Below are positions 26,451-35,453 of a stretch of DNA of 64,000 bases, one piece after another. The DNA comes from CAVVFX01 sp963747535. Its GTDB lineage: Bacteria > Acidobacteriota > Terriglobia > Bryobacterales > Bryobacteraceae. A model generated the notes under the pieces. The model was given only the letters and a program-made list of their open reading frames with translations, did not search any database and was not told the origin of the DNA. Both the position numbers and the translations under genes were made by a program. The stretch covers positions 1,116,001 to 1,180,000 of the forward strand of contig CAVVFX010000002.1 in assembly GCA_963747535.1 (NCBI GenBank). The letters are read 5' to 3'. Positions within the stretch are counted from its first letter, which is position 1; the number at the start of each line of letters is the position of its first letter.

Positions 26451-27878
26451 ATGCTTCGCCTTCTTCCCGTTGCCCTTGCCATCTGTGCGGCAAGCCCTTC
26501 ATTTTCAGCGACTTTTGGCACGCCCACCGGACCTGCGGGGGGTGCGTCCTATAGCGACATCGTGCTCGACGAACCCCGAACCCAGCTCTATCTGGTCAAC
26601 AGCGCGAACAATAAGATCGATATTTATAACTACAAGACCAAGTCTTTCCTTCCCTCCGTCCCGGTTAGTACTCAGCCGGTCGCGGCCGCACTGGGTTGGC
26701 CGGTCGCCGGAACCAGCCGGTACCTCTACGTCACGGCTTACGCCAGCTCTTCGCTCGTGCAGATCGACCTGACTGCCAAGAACGGTCCCGCGGTGTCGGC
26801 CAAGTTCAGCCTCCCCTATAATCCGGAGGGCGTCGCAGTCGGCGCTGACGGACGGGTCCTGGTGACCACCATCGGATGCACAGCTTCGGCTTCGTGCACG
26901 GGGGCAGCGAACACCAATACGCTTTTCCTCTACAATCCCAGCGCGACGACCAGTGCTAACCTGACGGCGATCTCTCTGCCCGTGCCTCCGCCCACCGCGC
27001 CGGTCACGCCGACGGTTCCCGGCCGCGAATTTCTTGCCTACCGGGGCGCGTTACTGGCCACCGTGGATGGCAAATATCTGATTGGGGTCAATGGCACCAG
27101 TGGCACCGTACGCCTGATTTTCGTTTACGAAACCGCGTCCGCAACCGTCCTGCGGAGCCGTGAAGTCACCAACATTTCTGACGTGCTCTCCGCGTCTCCC
27201 GACAGTTCCCGCTTCATGGCGGGCTCGGTGATGTTCGATATCAATACCTTGCAGGTGATCGCCCAGGAAAACGTGTCCAATTCTCCCTTCGCCTTCCCCA
27301 GCGGCAATACCTCCAACTTTAATACTGCGGCGAATCAGGGCGGCAGCGTTTTTACTCCCGACGGAACGGAGCTGTACGCAGCCTTCAATATCAGTCCCGT
27401 CGAGAGCCCGGCCGCCAAGGCGAACGTCAGCCAGCTCCTGGTCAACGATCCTACTAACCTGCTGATCCAGATGGGTGTCCAGCTACCCGAAAATCTTGGC
27501 GGGAAAATGGTCATCGATAAAGAAGGCGCCAATATCTACGCGATCTCGGACTCGGGATTCACCACGCTCCCGATCAGCACCATCAGTTCCAACCCTTTGG
27601 CATCGGTCAGTAGCCAACTCGTCTTCGTGGCCAACGATCAGTGCGGAGTCACCGCCAGGATTGCAAGTTCCGCCAACACGGTAACCAACACGGGCAAGGG
27701 CAAAATCACCGTGAGCGTCCAAAGCTATACGGTCCCGGCGCAGGGCACTACCGGAGTCGGCGGTTTCGGCGGAGCGGGCGGAGGCGGTATCATCGGCGGG
27801 ATCGGTGGTGGCGGGATTATTGTAATCGCCCCAATAGGCGGACCCGGATTCGGCGGGTTCCCTGGAGCGGGAGGTTAG
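26451..27878 (+). CDS. Secreted beta-propeller-like protein with Gly-rich tail
   Basis: ATG 26451 gives a signal peptide (MLRLLPVALAICAASPSFSA) and 475 residues; upstream in-frame codons overlap the PIN gene. YVTN-like repeats are seen (YSDIVLDEPRTQLYLVNSAN, RYLYVTAYASSSLVQIDLTA, GVAVGADGRVLVTT, FTPDGTELYAAFN). The last about 45 residues are Gly-rich (GGFGGAGGGGIIGGIGGGGI). It ends five bases before the next propeller gene. A binding or scaffold role outside the cell is likely; the ligand is unknown. Confidence 0.72.
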   Translation: MLRLLPVALAICAASPSFSATFGTPTGPAGGASYSDIVLDEPRTQLYLVNSANNKIDIYNYKTKSFLPSVPVSTQPVAAALGWPVAGTSRYLYVTAYASSSLVQIDLTAKNGPAVSAKFSLPYNPEGVAVGADGRVLVTTIGCTASASCTGAANTNTLFLYNPSATTSANLTAISLPVPPPTAPVTPTVPGREFLAYRGALLATVDGKYLIGVNGTSGTVRLIFVYETASATVLRSREVTNISDVLSASPDSSRFMAGSVMFDINTLQVIAQENVSNSPFAFPSGNTSNFNTAANQGGSVFTPDGTELYAAFNISPVESPAAKANVSQLLVNDPTNLLIQMGVQLPENLGGKMVIDKEGANIYAISDSGFTTLPISTISSNPLASVSSQLVFVANDQCGVTARIASSANTVTNTGKGKITVSVQSYTVPAQGTTGVGGFGGAGGGGIIGGIGGGGIIVIAPIGGPGFGGFPGAGG

Positions 27879-27883
27879 GCGCC

Positions 27884-30055
27884 ATGAAAGCATTCTCACT
27901 GGTTGTATTCATAGCTTTTGCGGTGAGCGTCCCGCCATCCATCCTGGGCCAGGGATTCCCGGGCGCCCCAGGCGGTGGCGCCGGCGGAGGAGGATTGGGC
28001 GGGTTAGGCGGCCTCGCCGGCGCAGCGGCAGCATCGAGCACGTCTACCGGGCCCATTGCAATAGTCCAGAACACGGCAACCGGCGCTACGATCACGTTCA
28101 TGTACAATCCCAAAGCAGCAGCTCTGGGGTTGGGAACCACCGGTGAAAGCGATTTTCTCGTCCAGGCACCGGAGGCGATCAATATACCCGCCAATATCCG
28201 GGTTTATCAGAATAATCGCGACGCTTCCGCGCGTGGCCAGGTTATACCCATTCCGCTCAATATCAACGCAGGCGAAGGTTTGATGGACCTGCTGCCCGAT
28301 TATAACCGGCAACTCCTCTACATCACCAATTCCGGCCGGAATGAGATCGAAGTCTTCGACATGAAGGCTCAGCAGTTTCTGTCGCCGATCAAGACCGGCC
28401 AGCTGCCCCACAATATGGCGTTCGGCACCGACGGCAACACTCTCTATGTCGCCAACAGCGGCGGCGAATCCATCAGCATCATCGATCTCACGTTGCGGCA
28501 GATCACTGGCAGCGTCCTGTTTCCCCCGGTGCCCCTCGATGCCTCGACCGCGATCATTACTCCCCAGGCCATGGCTTCCAGCATACGGGGTCCACTGGTC
28601 ATCATGTCGGACGGCAGTTTATGGAAGATCGTCGGCAATCAGGCGCTACCGCGCTCGCTCAATCAGGTGGTATTCGGCGCCACCGCGACCACCATCAGCG
28701 CGGGCGCCGGCACCGCCGCTTTCCGAACCATGGCCTCATCTCCTGACGGCGAGTACATCCTCGTCTTCACCGGTGCCGGCAACGCCTACATCTACGACGC
28801 CACGGCCGACGACTTTACGCTTGGCAAGCAGATCTTTTCCACCCAGACCGGGTATCTTGGCCCGGTGTCGGCCGGCCCACTCGGCGCTTACTACATCGTG
28901 AATGGCGTGCTGTTGAACTCCTCGCTCACGCCGATCGGCAATATTCCGAATTCCAGCACCGTCGCGAGTACCGGCACAACCACCGGCTTGCCCGGCTTTG
29001 GCGGCACCACCACGACCGTGACCACGCGCCCCATTTCGGCCGTGACCTATGTCAATGCCAAGACTTACGCGATCTTCTCGACGCCCATCAAGACTAACGC
29101 CAATACTGTGGCGACCGATGCCGGTATCGTTGAGATGATCGATGTCGCGAGCGGCAACCCGACGGCAGTCGCGAATGCCCTGGAGGGTCCGGCATCGACC
29201 GTTACCGGTACGGCCCGTGCCGTGATTGCCGGCCGGACCATGGCCCTCGATTCCACCGGCACGAACGCTTACGTTCTAACTGCCAGCGGACTCTCGATCA
29301 TTCCTCTGACCCCGACGCCGGCGACCGCTCTGCCGAAGCTCACGCAGAATGGAGTGGCGAATCTGGCCAATTACCAGTCCTCGGTCGCAACCGGCAGTCT
29401 GGTGGGGATCTTCGGAAGCAATCTGGCATCCCAGGCGACTGCGTCGACGACTCCTCTACCGACTGTTCTCGGCGGCACCTGCGTTACTTTGAACAACGTT
29501 GCGATTCCGCTTCTTGCCACCTCCAGCGGTCAGATCAATGCCCAGATTCCGACGACTCTGGCGGCCGGAAGCTATCCGCTGGTGGTTCACTCGATCACCA
29601 ACCAGGCCGCCTCCGCGAGTTCGCTCACGGTGAAGGTGGCGAAGTACGCTCCCGCGGTTTTCACTAATTCGAACGGCCAGGCAGCCATCTATCACCAGGA
29701 CGGAACACCCGTCAGCACGAACAATCCGACTACCAGAGACCAGCGTCTGGTGATGTACGCCACCGGTCTTGGACCGACGACCGGCGGGACCGTTACAACG
29801 GGGATGCCTGCGCCCTCCAAACCGCTGGCCGTGACCGCGCCCGTGTCGGTTTATTTCGGCCCGGCGAATTACTCCCAATCGGCCATTATTGTCGAATGGA
29901 GCGGTCTCGTCCCGGGATTGATCGGCGTGTATCAGATCGATTTGTACGTACCGGGCACTCACATGGATGGGAATACACTGCCGGTAATGCTGAAAGTCGG
30001 AGGGGTCAGCAGTTCGGTGACGGGTTCACTGGTTCCTACCGTTGCAGTGAACTGA
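27884..30055 (+). CDS. Secreted beta-propeller protein with TIGR03437-like C-terminal domain
   Basis: The protein has 723 residues. A signal peptide is followed by a Gly-rich segment (PGAPGGGAGGGGLGGLGGLA), a propeller (DYNRQLLYITNSGRNEIEVF, NTLYVANSGGESISIIDLTL) and a C-terminal domain from about 485 with GVANLANYQSSVATGSLVGI, FGSNLA, INAQIPTTLAAGSYPL, VMYATGLGPTTGG and GVYQIDLYVP. That block matches the C-terminal domain expanded in Solibacter (TIGR03437), thought to help export or surface attachment. It is paired with the propeller gene upstream, probably in one transcript. Confidence 0.82.
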   Translation: MKAFSLVVFIAFAVSVPPSILGQGFPGAPGGGAGGGGLGGLGGLAGAAAASSTSTGPIAIVQNTATGATITFMYNPKAAALGLGTTGESDFLVQAPEAINIPANIRVYQNNRDASARGQVIPIPLNINAGEGLMDLLPDYNRQLLYITNSGRNEIEVFDMKAQQFLSPIKTGQLPHNMAFGTDGNTLYVANSGGESISIIDLTLRQITGSVLFPPVPLDASTAIITPQAMASSIRGPLVIMSDGSLWKIVGNQALPRSLNQVVFGATATTISAGAGTAAFRTMASSPDGEYILVFTGAGNAYIYDATADDFTLGKQIFSTQTGYLGPVSAGPLGAYYIVNGVLLNSSLTPIGNIPNSSTVASTGTTTGLPGFGGTTTTVTTRPISAVTYVNAKTYAIFSTPIKTNANTVATDAGIVEMIDVASGNPTAVANALEGPASTVTGTARAVIAGRTMALDSTGTNAYVLTASGLSIIPLTPTPATALPKLTQNGVANLANYQSSVATGSLVGIFGSNLASQATASTTPLPTVLGGTCVTLNNVAIPLLATSSGQINAQIPTTLAAGSYPLVVHSITNQAASASSLTVKVAKYAPAVFTNSNGQAAIYHQDGTPVSTNNPTTRDQRLVMYATGLGPTTGGTVTTGMPAPSKPLAVTAPVSVYFGPANYSQSAIIVEWSGLVPGLIGVYQIDLYVPGTHMDGNTLPVMLKVGGVSSSVTGSLVPTVAVN

Positions 30056-30148
30056 GCAGGGACACATTATTAACTGCGGCCAAACTTCGCTCGCGGCGAC
30101 AAAGGCGCAAGCTTCAAACACATTGGACTGCGGCCTGCCCGCGGCTAG

Positions 30149-30222
30149 CGGCTAAATGACCTACATTCTTCGGTTATCCGCTGTCCGTGACTAACGACGG
30201 ATAACGGACGACGGATAACGAA
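30149..30222. repeat. Imperfect inverted repeat of CGGATAACG units
   Basis: GTTATCCGCTGTCCGT near 30172 is mirrored by ACGGACGACGGATAAC near 30206, with a further ACGGATAACG in the loop. The gap 30056-30317 holds this repeat and no gene. Confidence 0.5.
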
Positions 30223-30317
30223 AAGCTTTAGTACGGTGTACTCTAAATAGAGTTACTACCGCTAATAACGAGCGTAGCCCTTCCAAAAGCCTGAGAACTG
30301 TAGGAGAATTGTCGATA

Positions 30318-32699
30318 GTGGTTATTTCTATGCGTTTTGTGCGATTCATTGCATTCTTCACAGTAGCCCTGTGCCTGGTCTCCTGCAGTCGTGACCCCAA
30401 AAAGGTGCGGCAGGCTTACCTTGAGAGCGGCAATAAGTACTTTGACAGAGGCAAATTTAAAGAAGCCTCGATCATGTACCGCAATGCGATCCGCACCGAT
30501 CCCAAATTCGGCGAAGCATACTATCACCTTGCGCTGACCGAACTGAAACTGGAGCATCTTCCGAATGCCGTGCCCCCTTTGCGCCGGGCCATCGAACTGC
30601 TGTCTCCGAAGACCAACGACTACGTTGATTCCAATGTGAAACTGGCCGAAATCCTTTTGCTGGCGGCGCAGGCTCCGGAGTCCGGAAACCACAATTCCCA
30701 GGCTCTCGAAGAGGCTAAAGGGATTCGGGATATGCTGCTCAAACGCGATCCGAATTCCTTCGAAGGCACCAAACTGCAGGGCGAATTGAATCTCAATGAA
30801 GCGATGCAGCTGGCCCGAAAAAATATGGTGCCGGAATCCAAAGAAAAGATGGAAGAGGCGATCGCGACCTACCGGAAGGCGTTGCAGCTGAAGCCGGGCG
30901 ATGTCGCGACCATGCTGGCGCTCGCCAAAACCCTGGCACTGTATTCGGAGTTGGGTGAGGCGGAACAGCTCTATAAAGAGGTTATCGACAAGGACAAAAC
31001 CCAGATTGTCGCCTACAACGAGCTTTATAAACTGTACTCTGTAGAAGGCAAACGCCAGGAAGCAGAGAATATTCTGCGGCGCGCCATTGCCGCCCGCCCC
31101 AACGATTACGGTCTCCAGACTTTGCTCGCCGCGCACTACTTCTCGGTCAACAACCGGCCGGAAATGACCAAGGTTTTAAATAACCTCAAGTCCCATTTCA
31201 AGGAATATCCTGAAGCGTTCATGAGAGCGGGCGACTTCTATTTCCGGATTGGCGACGCCGATCAGGCCATCCGCCAATACCAGGAAGGAATGAACGCCGA
31301 CGGCTCTCGTCGGGTCGATTACCAGAAGCGCGTCATTGAGGTGCTCATCCGCCAAGGCAAGACTGCCCAGGCGTATGAGAAGGATCTTGAAATCCTTAAG
31401 GCCAATCCTAAGGATCCGGAAGCCCGCGGCCTGAAGGCCAGCTTTCTTCTGGACAAAGGTGAAGTGGATGCGGCCGCCAACGAATTGCAGTCGGTCGTAA
31501 CGGCATCGCCCGATAATTTTGTCGCCCGCTTTAATCTGGGCAGGGCCTATTTTGCCAAAGGCGACCTCGAGCAGGCCCGCCTCCAGTTTGAATCGGCGCT
31601 CAAACTCCGTCCCGATTACATGCCCGCCCGCCTCGCGTTGACGCAGCTCTCGCTGCGGCGCGGCGACCCGGACGGCGCCCTGAAATATGCCCAGGAGACC
31701 CTGAAAATGAATCCCAACAGCGGCGTTTCCCTGCTGCTGGAAGCGGCGGCTCTTTCGCGCAAAGGCGAATTCGACCAGGCGCGAACGCTGCTCGAAAGGA
31801 TTCTCAAGACGAATCCCAATCAGGCCGACACGTTGCTCGAACTCGCCGTGCTCGATCTGATGCAGAAGCGCTACAAGGAGGCGGACGAACCGTTCCGGAA
31901 GGCTTATGCCGTCGATCCTTCAAACCTCCGTGGACTGCTGGGTCTCGCCGAGATTCATTTCCAGCAGAACGAACCGGATAAAGCGGTTCAGGTGATCGCT
32001 GACGAATTGAAGAAGCAGCCGCAGCGGGCGGATTTGAAGAAGGAGTTGGCCAACGCCGAGCTCCGCGCCAGACAATTTGATAAAGCCATCGCGGACTACC
32101 AGTCCATCATCGACCGGTACAAAGATGCCCCGCTGGAACAGGCAGATATCTATAACCGCATCGGCGTCACCTATGCCGCTCTCCTCAACTTCCCGAAGGC
32201 CATCGAGAACATGCAAAAGGCCAGGCAACTGTCCCCGGCCAACGTTAACTACATCAGTATGCTCGCCCAGTTCTACGACAATGCGGGCAGACAACAGGAA
32301 GCTCTGGCCAGCTACCGTGACGCCATGAAGATCGATCCCAGCAACCCGATCGTGTTGAATAACCTGGCTTATCTCATGACCCAGACCGGCGGCAACCTGG
32401 ACGAGGCTCTCACGCTGGCGCAACGCGCCAAACAACAGAGACCGAATATGACGGAGATCTCCGACACGATCGGCTGGATCTACATCAAGAAGAACCTCAG
32501 CGATAGCGCGATCGAGATTTTCCGCGACCTGACCACTCAGGTCAAGGACAATTCCACTTTTCACTACCACTACGGGATGGCTCTGGCCCAAAAGGGCGAC
32601 AAGCCTCACGCCTTGCAGGAGCTGAAGTCAGCGCTCCAGTACAAGCACAGCGACACCGAAGGGAACCAGATCAAAGAGCTGGTGCAGAAACTTTCCTAA
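30318..32699 (+). CDS. Large TPR lipoprotein
   Basis: A lipoprotein signal (MRFVRFIAFFTVALCLVSC, lipobox LVSC) precedes about 770 residues of tandem TPRs such as GNKYFDRGKFKEASIMYRNA, FNLGRAYFAKGDLEQARLQF and IYNRIGVTYAALLNFPKAIE. GTG 30318 is preferred because GTAGGAG ends 11 bases before it; TTG 30309 and ATG 30330 are alternatives. The size and lipid anchor resemble PrsT-type proteins of exopolysaccharide/PEP-CTERM loci, but none of those partners are here. The next gene starts two bases after the stop. A scaffold role in the envelope is inferred. Confidence 0.82.
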   Translation: MVISMRFVRFIAFFTVALCLVSCSRDPKKVRQAYLESGNKYFDRGKFKEASIMYRNAIRTDPKFGEAYYHLALTELKLEHLPNAVPPLRRAIELLSPKTNDYVDSNVKLAEILLLAAQAPESGNHNSQALEEAKGIRDMLLKRDPNSFEGTKLQGELNLNEAMQLARKNMVPESKEKMEEAIATYRKALQLKPGDVATMLALAKTLALYSELGEAEQLYKEVIDKDKTQIVAYNELYKLYSVEGKRQEAENILRRAIAARPNDYGLQTLLAAHYFSVNNRPEMTKVLNNLKSHFKEYPEAFMRAGDFYFRIGDADQAIRQYQEGMNADGSRRVDYQKRVIEVLIRQGKTAQAYEKDLEILKANPKDPEARGLKASFLLDKGEVDAAANELQSVVTASPDNFVARFNLGRAYFAKGDLEQARLQFESALKLRPDYMPARLALTQLSLRRGDPDGALKYAQETLKMNPNSGVSLLLEAAALSRKGEFDQARTLLERILKTNPNQADTLLELAVLDLMQKRYKEADEPFRKAYAVDPSNLRGLLGLAEIHFQQNEPDKAVQVIADELKKQPQRADLKKELANAELRARQFDKAIADYQSIIDRYKDAPLEQADIYNRIGVTYAALLNFPKAIENMQKARQLSPANVNYISMLAQFYDNAGRQQEALASYRDAMKIDPSNPIVLNNLAYLMTQTGGNLDEALTLAQRAKQQRPNMTEISDTIGWIYIKKNLSDSAIEIFRDLTTQVKDNSTFHYHYGMALAQKGDKPHALQELKSALQYKHSDTEGNQIKELVQKLS

Positions 32700-32701
32700 C
32701 C

Positions 32702-33592
32702 ATGCAGCGATTCAAAATTGGAGCGATCACCGACGAGTTCTCGCCGGATATTCAGGTTGCATCTCAGTCCATGGCCTCTTTGGGGATGGAGTGCTCTGAG
32801 TTGCGCATGGTGTTCGGCAAGAACATCATCGATTTGACCGACGATGAAATCGACCGCGCGCTGGCCATCGTACAATCCCATTCGCTCCCGGTGATTTCGA
32901 TTGCCTCGCCGCTGTTGAAGTGCACTTTGCCGGACGCGCCCGACACCGATGCAAGGTTCCAGCAGGATGCCTTTGCTTCCAAGCACAATTTCGCAGACCA
33001 ACCGCGTCTCACGCGCCGCGCATTTGAGATAGCGCATCGCACCGGGGCCCGCATTATCCGCGTCTTCACTTACTGGCGGACCATCGACCCACCGGCGGTA
33101 TTCGATCGCGTGGTGGAAGCTCTGGCCAATCTCGCCGGCCTTGCGGCGAAAGAAGATCTGATCATCGGCCTGGAGAATGAGCACGCCTGCAACGTTGCTA
33201 CCGCCGCGGAAACCAGAAAGGTTCTGAACGCGCTGGACCACCCCGCGCTGAAGGTGGTATGGGACCCGGCCAACGCGTATGTCTCCGGTGAAGTCCCGTT
33301 CCCCGGCGGCTACTCCCTGCTGCCGGTGAAGCGCATTGCCCACGTTCACGCAAAGGACTGCAAACTGGACGGTCACAAGCCTCTCTGGGGACCACTCGGA
33401 GAGCAGGATATCGACTGGAAAGGCCAACTCGACGCGCTGGCCCGCGACGGCTACCACGGGTACATCAATCTGGAGACTCACTGGCCCGGTCCCGGCGGGG
33501 ACAAGCATGAGGCCAGTATGATCTGTGGAAGGAATCTGCGGGAGTTAGTGGAAGGGGAAGTTATCAGTGGTCAGTCGTCAGTTAACGAATAG
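32702..33592 (+). CDS. Sugar-phosphate isomerase/epimerase-like TIM-barrel protein
   Basis: The protein has 296 residues with no signal. Motifs of the xylose-isomerase-like fold are present: IGAITDEFSPD, GLENEHACNV (metal Glu), LKVVWDPANAY (Asp), IAHVHAKDC (His) and YINLETHW (Glu), which together make the metal site. Substrates in the family range from hydroxypyruvate and tagatose to inosose, so none is assigned. The last about ten codons (VISGQSSVNE) and the stop come from a CAGT-rich dispersed repeat at 33561-33630, so the native C-terminus has probably been replaced. It follows the TPR lipoprotein by two bases. Confidence 0.82.
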   Translation: MQRFKIGAITDEFSPDIQVASQSMASLGMECSELRMVFGKNIIDLTDDEIDRALAIVQSHSLPVISIASPLLKCTLPDAPDTDARFQQDAFASKHNFADQPRLTRRAFEIAHRTGARIIRVFTYWRTIDPPAVFDRVVEALANLAGLAAKEDLIIGLENEHACNVATAAETRKVLNALDHPALKVVWDPANAYVSGEVPFPGGYSLLPVKRIAHVHAKDCKLDGHKPLWGPLGEQDIDWKGQLDALARDGYHGYINLETHWPGPGGDKHEASMICGRNLRELVEGEVISGQSSVNE

Positions 33593-33630
33593 TCTGACTG
33601 CCGGCTGATAACTGATCACTGACAACTGAA
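33561..33630. repeat. CAGT-rich inverted repeat covering a gene end
   Basis: TTATCAGTGGTCAGTCGTCA at 33561 is mirrored by CTGATAACTGATCACTGACA at 33605. The left arm forms the last codons of the isomerase gene; the right arm ends just before the convergent gene at 33633. Confidence 0.6.
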
Positions 33631-33632
33631 GA

Positions 33633-34274
33633 CTATAGCGCCGGCTTACTCGCCGCCAGCGCCTTCTCCCAAGCCTGCAACCCGGCGAGTGTCTCCTCCA
33701 CCGATTGCCTGGCGAGGTGCGCCGCAGTCTCCGATAGCACCTTGCTTCCGGCAGCCTGATTGATCTTGGGTTGCGAGGTTGGAGCGCCCTTCCCCGACAG
33801 CGCTTCAGCCGCCTGTTTCAGCGTGGCGATGAGCTCTTCCTTCGGCAGGTGAGCCGCCTGCGCCTTCTCCAGCCGCGCGATCGTCTCGCGGACCGTTTGC
33901 AGCGTGAAGCGGCGGCGCGCAATCAGTTGCGTGACCTTCTCCGGAACACCCGCCGTCGTTCCATCGGAATACACCGCCGCCTGCAGCTTTACATAATCCG
34001 GCACCGCGCCCACCGTCATATTCCCGACCTGTATACGCTTCTCCTGATTTGGCGCGAGTGCCTCCGCGCCGACCTCATCCTGCCAGAGCGCGTAATAGCT
34101 TCCGGGATAATCCACCAGTTCGATCAGATAGCCCGTCAAGGGCTGGGACGCAACGTTCTTCACAAAGAAAATGGAGCCGCCCGTCGTGGGCTCGACGCGC
34201 AATTGCGGAAGAGGCGATTCGGCGCCGGCTGCGGGCAGCGCCAGCAGTACAACCACCGCGAGTAAGAGTTTCAT
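33633..34274 (-). CDS. Small exported protein of unknown function
   Basis: ATG 34274 gives 213 residues with signal MKLLLAVVVLLALPAAGAES; longer starts overlap the divergent gene. A beta-rich half (RVEPTTGGSIFFVKNVASQP, YLIELVDYPGSYYALWQDEV) is followed by a helical half with many Ala, Lys and Glu (LEKAQAAHLPKEELIATLKQ). I recognise no family. It is divergent from the DUF6807 gene at 34333 with 58 bases between starts, so the two may be co-regulated. Confidence 0.68.
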   Translation of the reverse strand: MKLLLAVVVLLALPAAGAESPLPQLRVEPTTGGSIFFVKNVASQPLTGYLIELVDYPGSYYALWQDEVGAEALAPNQEKRIQVGNMTVGAVPDYVKLQAAVYSDGTTAGVPEKVTQLIARRRFTLQTVRETIARLEKAQAAHLPKEELIATLKQAAEALSGKGAPTSQPKINQAAGSKVLSETAAHLARQSVEETLAGLQAWEKALAASKPAL

Positions 34275-34332
34275 ATTCGTTACTATTATGTCCGCACGAC
34301 CCTTCTCAGCGCTACACTTGGCAGTGAAGCCC

Positions 34333-35259
34333 ATGCGAAACTTCCTGTTTTTTCTCTCGCTGGCTGCGGGAGCGAGTCTCTCCGCGCAAGCCCAGCCCAC
34401 CGGCAACAAGATTGACGTCAATGTCGACGGCAAGCCTTTCGCCACTTTTAATTTCGGCGTCGACGCCAATAAGCCTTTTCTAGCCCCCATCCGGTCCGCC
34501 TCGGGCAAAATCATCACTCGCGGTTTCCCTATGGAGAACATTCCGGGAGAGAGCCGCGACCATCTGCACCACCGCGGCCTGTGGTTTTCCTATGACGACG
34601 TGAATGGCGTCAAGTTTTGGGAGAACGATCCGTCGTACACCAAGCCGAACATCGGAAAGATCGTGGTGAAGCACGCCGGTCTGAAACAGGGCAAGAAATC
34701 GAGCACCCTGACGGCCCAGATGGAATGGCGCGATCCCAAGGGAAAAGTGCTCCTGGTGGAAGATCGCGACATGATCTTCTATAACGATCCGGCGCTGCGC
34801 ACCATCGATTTCCACATTTCGCTTACGGCCGCCGAAGACGTGACCTTCGGGGACACTAAGGAGGGAGCTTTCGCCATCCGGTTAGCCGATGCATTTACCG
34901 AACGGAGGGGGCTCAAAATCCTGGACGCCGACGGACGCACCCGCATGGTCAACGTCTGGGGCAAACGGTCCAACTGGGTCGATTACTCCGCCGAACTTGA
35001 TGGTGAAAAACTCGGCGTCGCCATGTTCGACCACCCGCAAAATCCCCATCATCCGACCTACTGGCACGCCCGCGATTACGGACTGTTTGCGCTCAATCCT
35101 TTCGGCCAGCAAGCTTTCGATCCCAAACAACCCGAAGCCGAGCTGAAGCTGCCGGCAGGCCAGAAGATAACGTTCATCTGGCGCGTCATCATCCACCCGG
35201 GCGACGCCGAAACGGCCCACATCGCCGATCTGTACAAAGAATTCGCCGGCAAGAACTAG
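34333..35259 (+). CDS. Exported DUF6807 (PmoA-like) protein, second copy
   Basis: The protein has 308 residues; signal MRNFLFFLSLAAGASLSAQA. It shares motif order with the protein at 2428: MENIPGESRDHLHHRGLWFS, YDDVNGVKFWE, TIDFHISLTA, GKRSNWVDYS, GVAMFDHPQNPHHPTYWHAR and YGLFALNPFGQ. The clustered His residues (HLHHRG, HPQNPHHP) suggest a metal or sugar site. Activity is not established for the family. Starts upstream of 34333 would run through the divergent gene and are rejected. The stop is directly followed by a repeat. Confidence 0.76.
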   Translation: MRNFLFFLSLAAGASLSAQAQPTGNKIDVNVDGKPFATFNFGVDANKPFLAPIRSASGKIITRGFPMENIPGESRDHLHHRGLWFSYDDVNGVKFWENDPSYTKPNIGKIVVKHAGLKQGKKSSTLTAQMEWRDPKGKVLLVEDRDMIFYNDPALRTIDFHISLTAAEDVTFGDTKEGAFAIRLADAFTERRGLKILDADGRTRMVNVWGKRSNWVDYSAELDGEKLGVAMFDHPQNPHHPTYWHARDYGLFALNPFGQQAFDPKQPEAELKLPAGQKITFIWRVIIHPGDAETAHIADLYKEFAGKN

Positions 35260-35260
35260 C

Positions 35261-35297
35261 CTCCCGTACGGCGGACCATCGTCTTCTGTGGTCCGTC
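35261..35297 (+). repeat. REP-like repeat, family A (copy 4, first hairpin only)
   Basis: CTCCCGTACGGCGGACCATC, loop, TGGTCCG; it begins one base after the DUF6807 stop and lacks the second hairpin. The stem has compensating changes against the consensus (GCGGACCA / TGGTCCG), so pairing is kept. Confidence 0.7.
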
Positions 35298-35312
35298 TTC
35301 GCGACCCTTGGC

Positions 35313-35366
35313 CTCCCGTACGGCGGACCATCGTCTTCTGTGGTCCGCCCCGGCTGTGCAGCAGCC
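35313..35366 (+). repeat. REP-like two-hairpin repeat, family A (copy 5)
   Basis: A near-identical tandem partner of copy 4, 52 bases on: GGCGGACCA, loop TCGTCTTCTG, TGGTCCGCC, then GGCTGTGCAGCAGCC. The compensatory C/G pair shows selection or copying of the hairpin. Confidence 0.75.
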
Positions 35367-35453
35367 GTCTTGGCGATGCCGTTTCGAAATCCCGACGTCC
35401 GTGGGAACTCCACCCGTTTACATGCCGTATACTCTTGAAGGAGCCGACGTGCT

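Noticed and set aside
26251..26502. Possible antitoxin gene upstream of the PIN gene
   Set aside because: The frame has no antitoxin motif and overlaps the propeller signal peptide antisense; the PIN frame itself has no usable start further upstream.
35261..35366. Tandem repeats as the start of a CRISPR array
   Set aside because: Only two copies, each a hairpin matching dispersed repeats elsewhere, with no further spacers.
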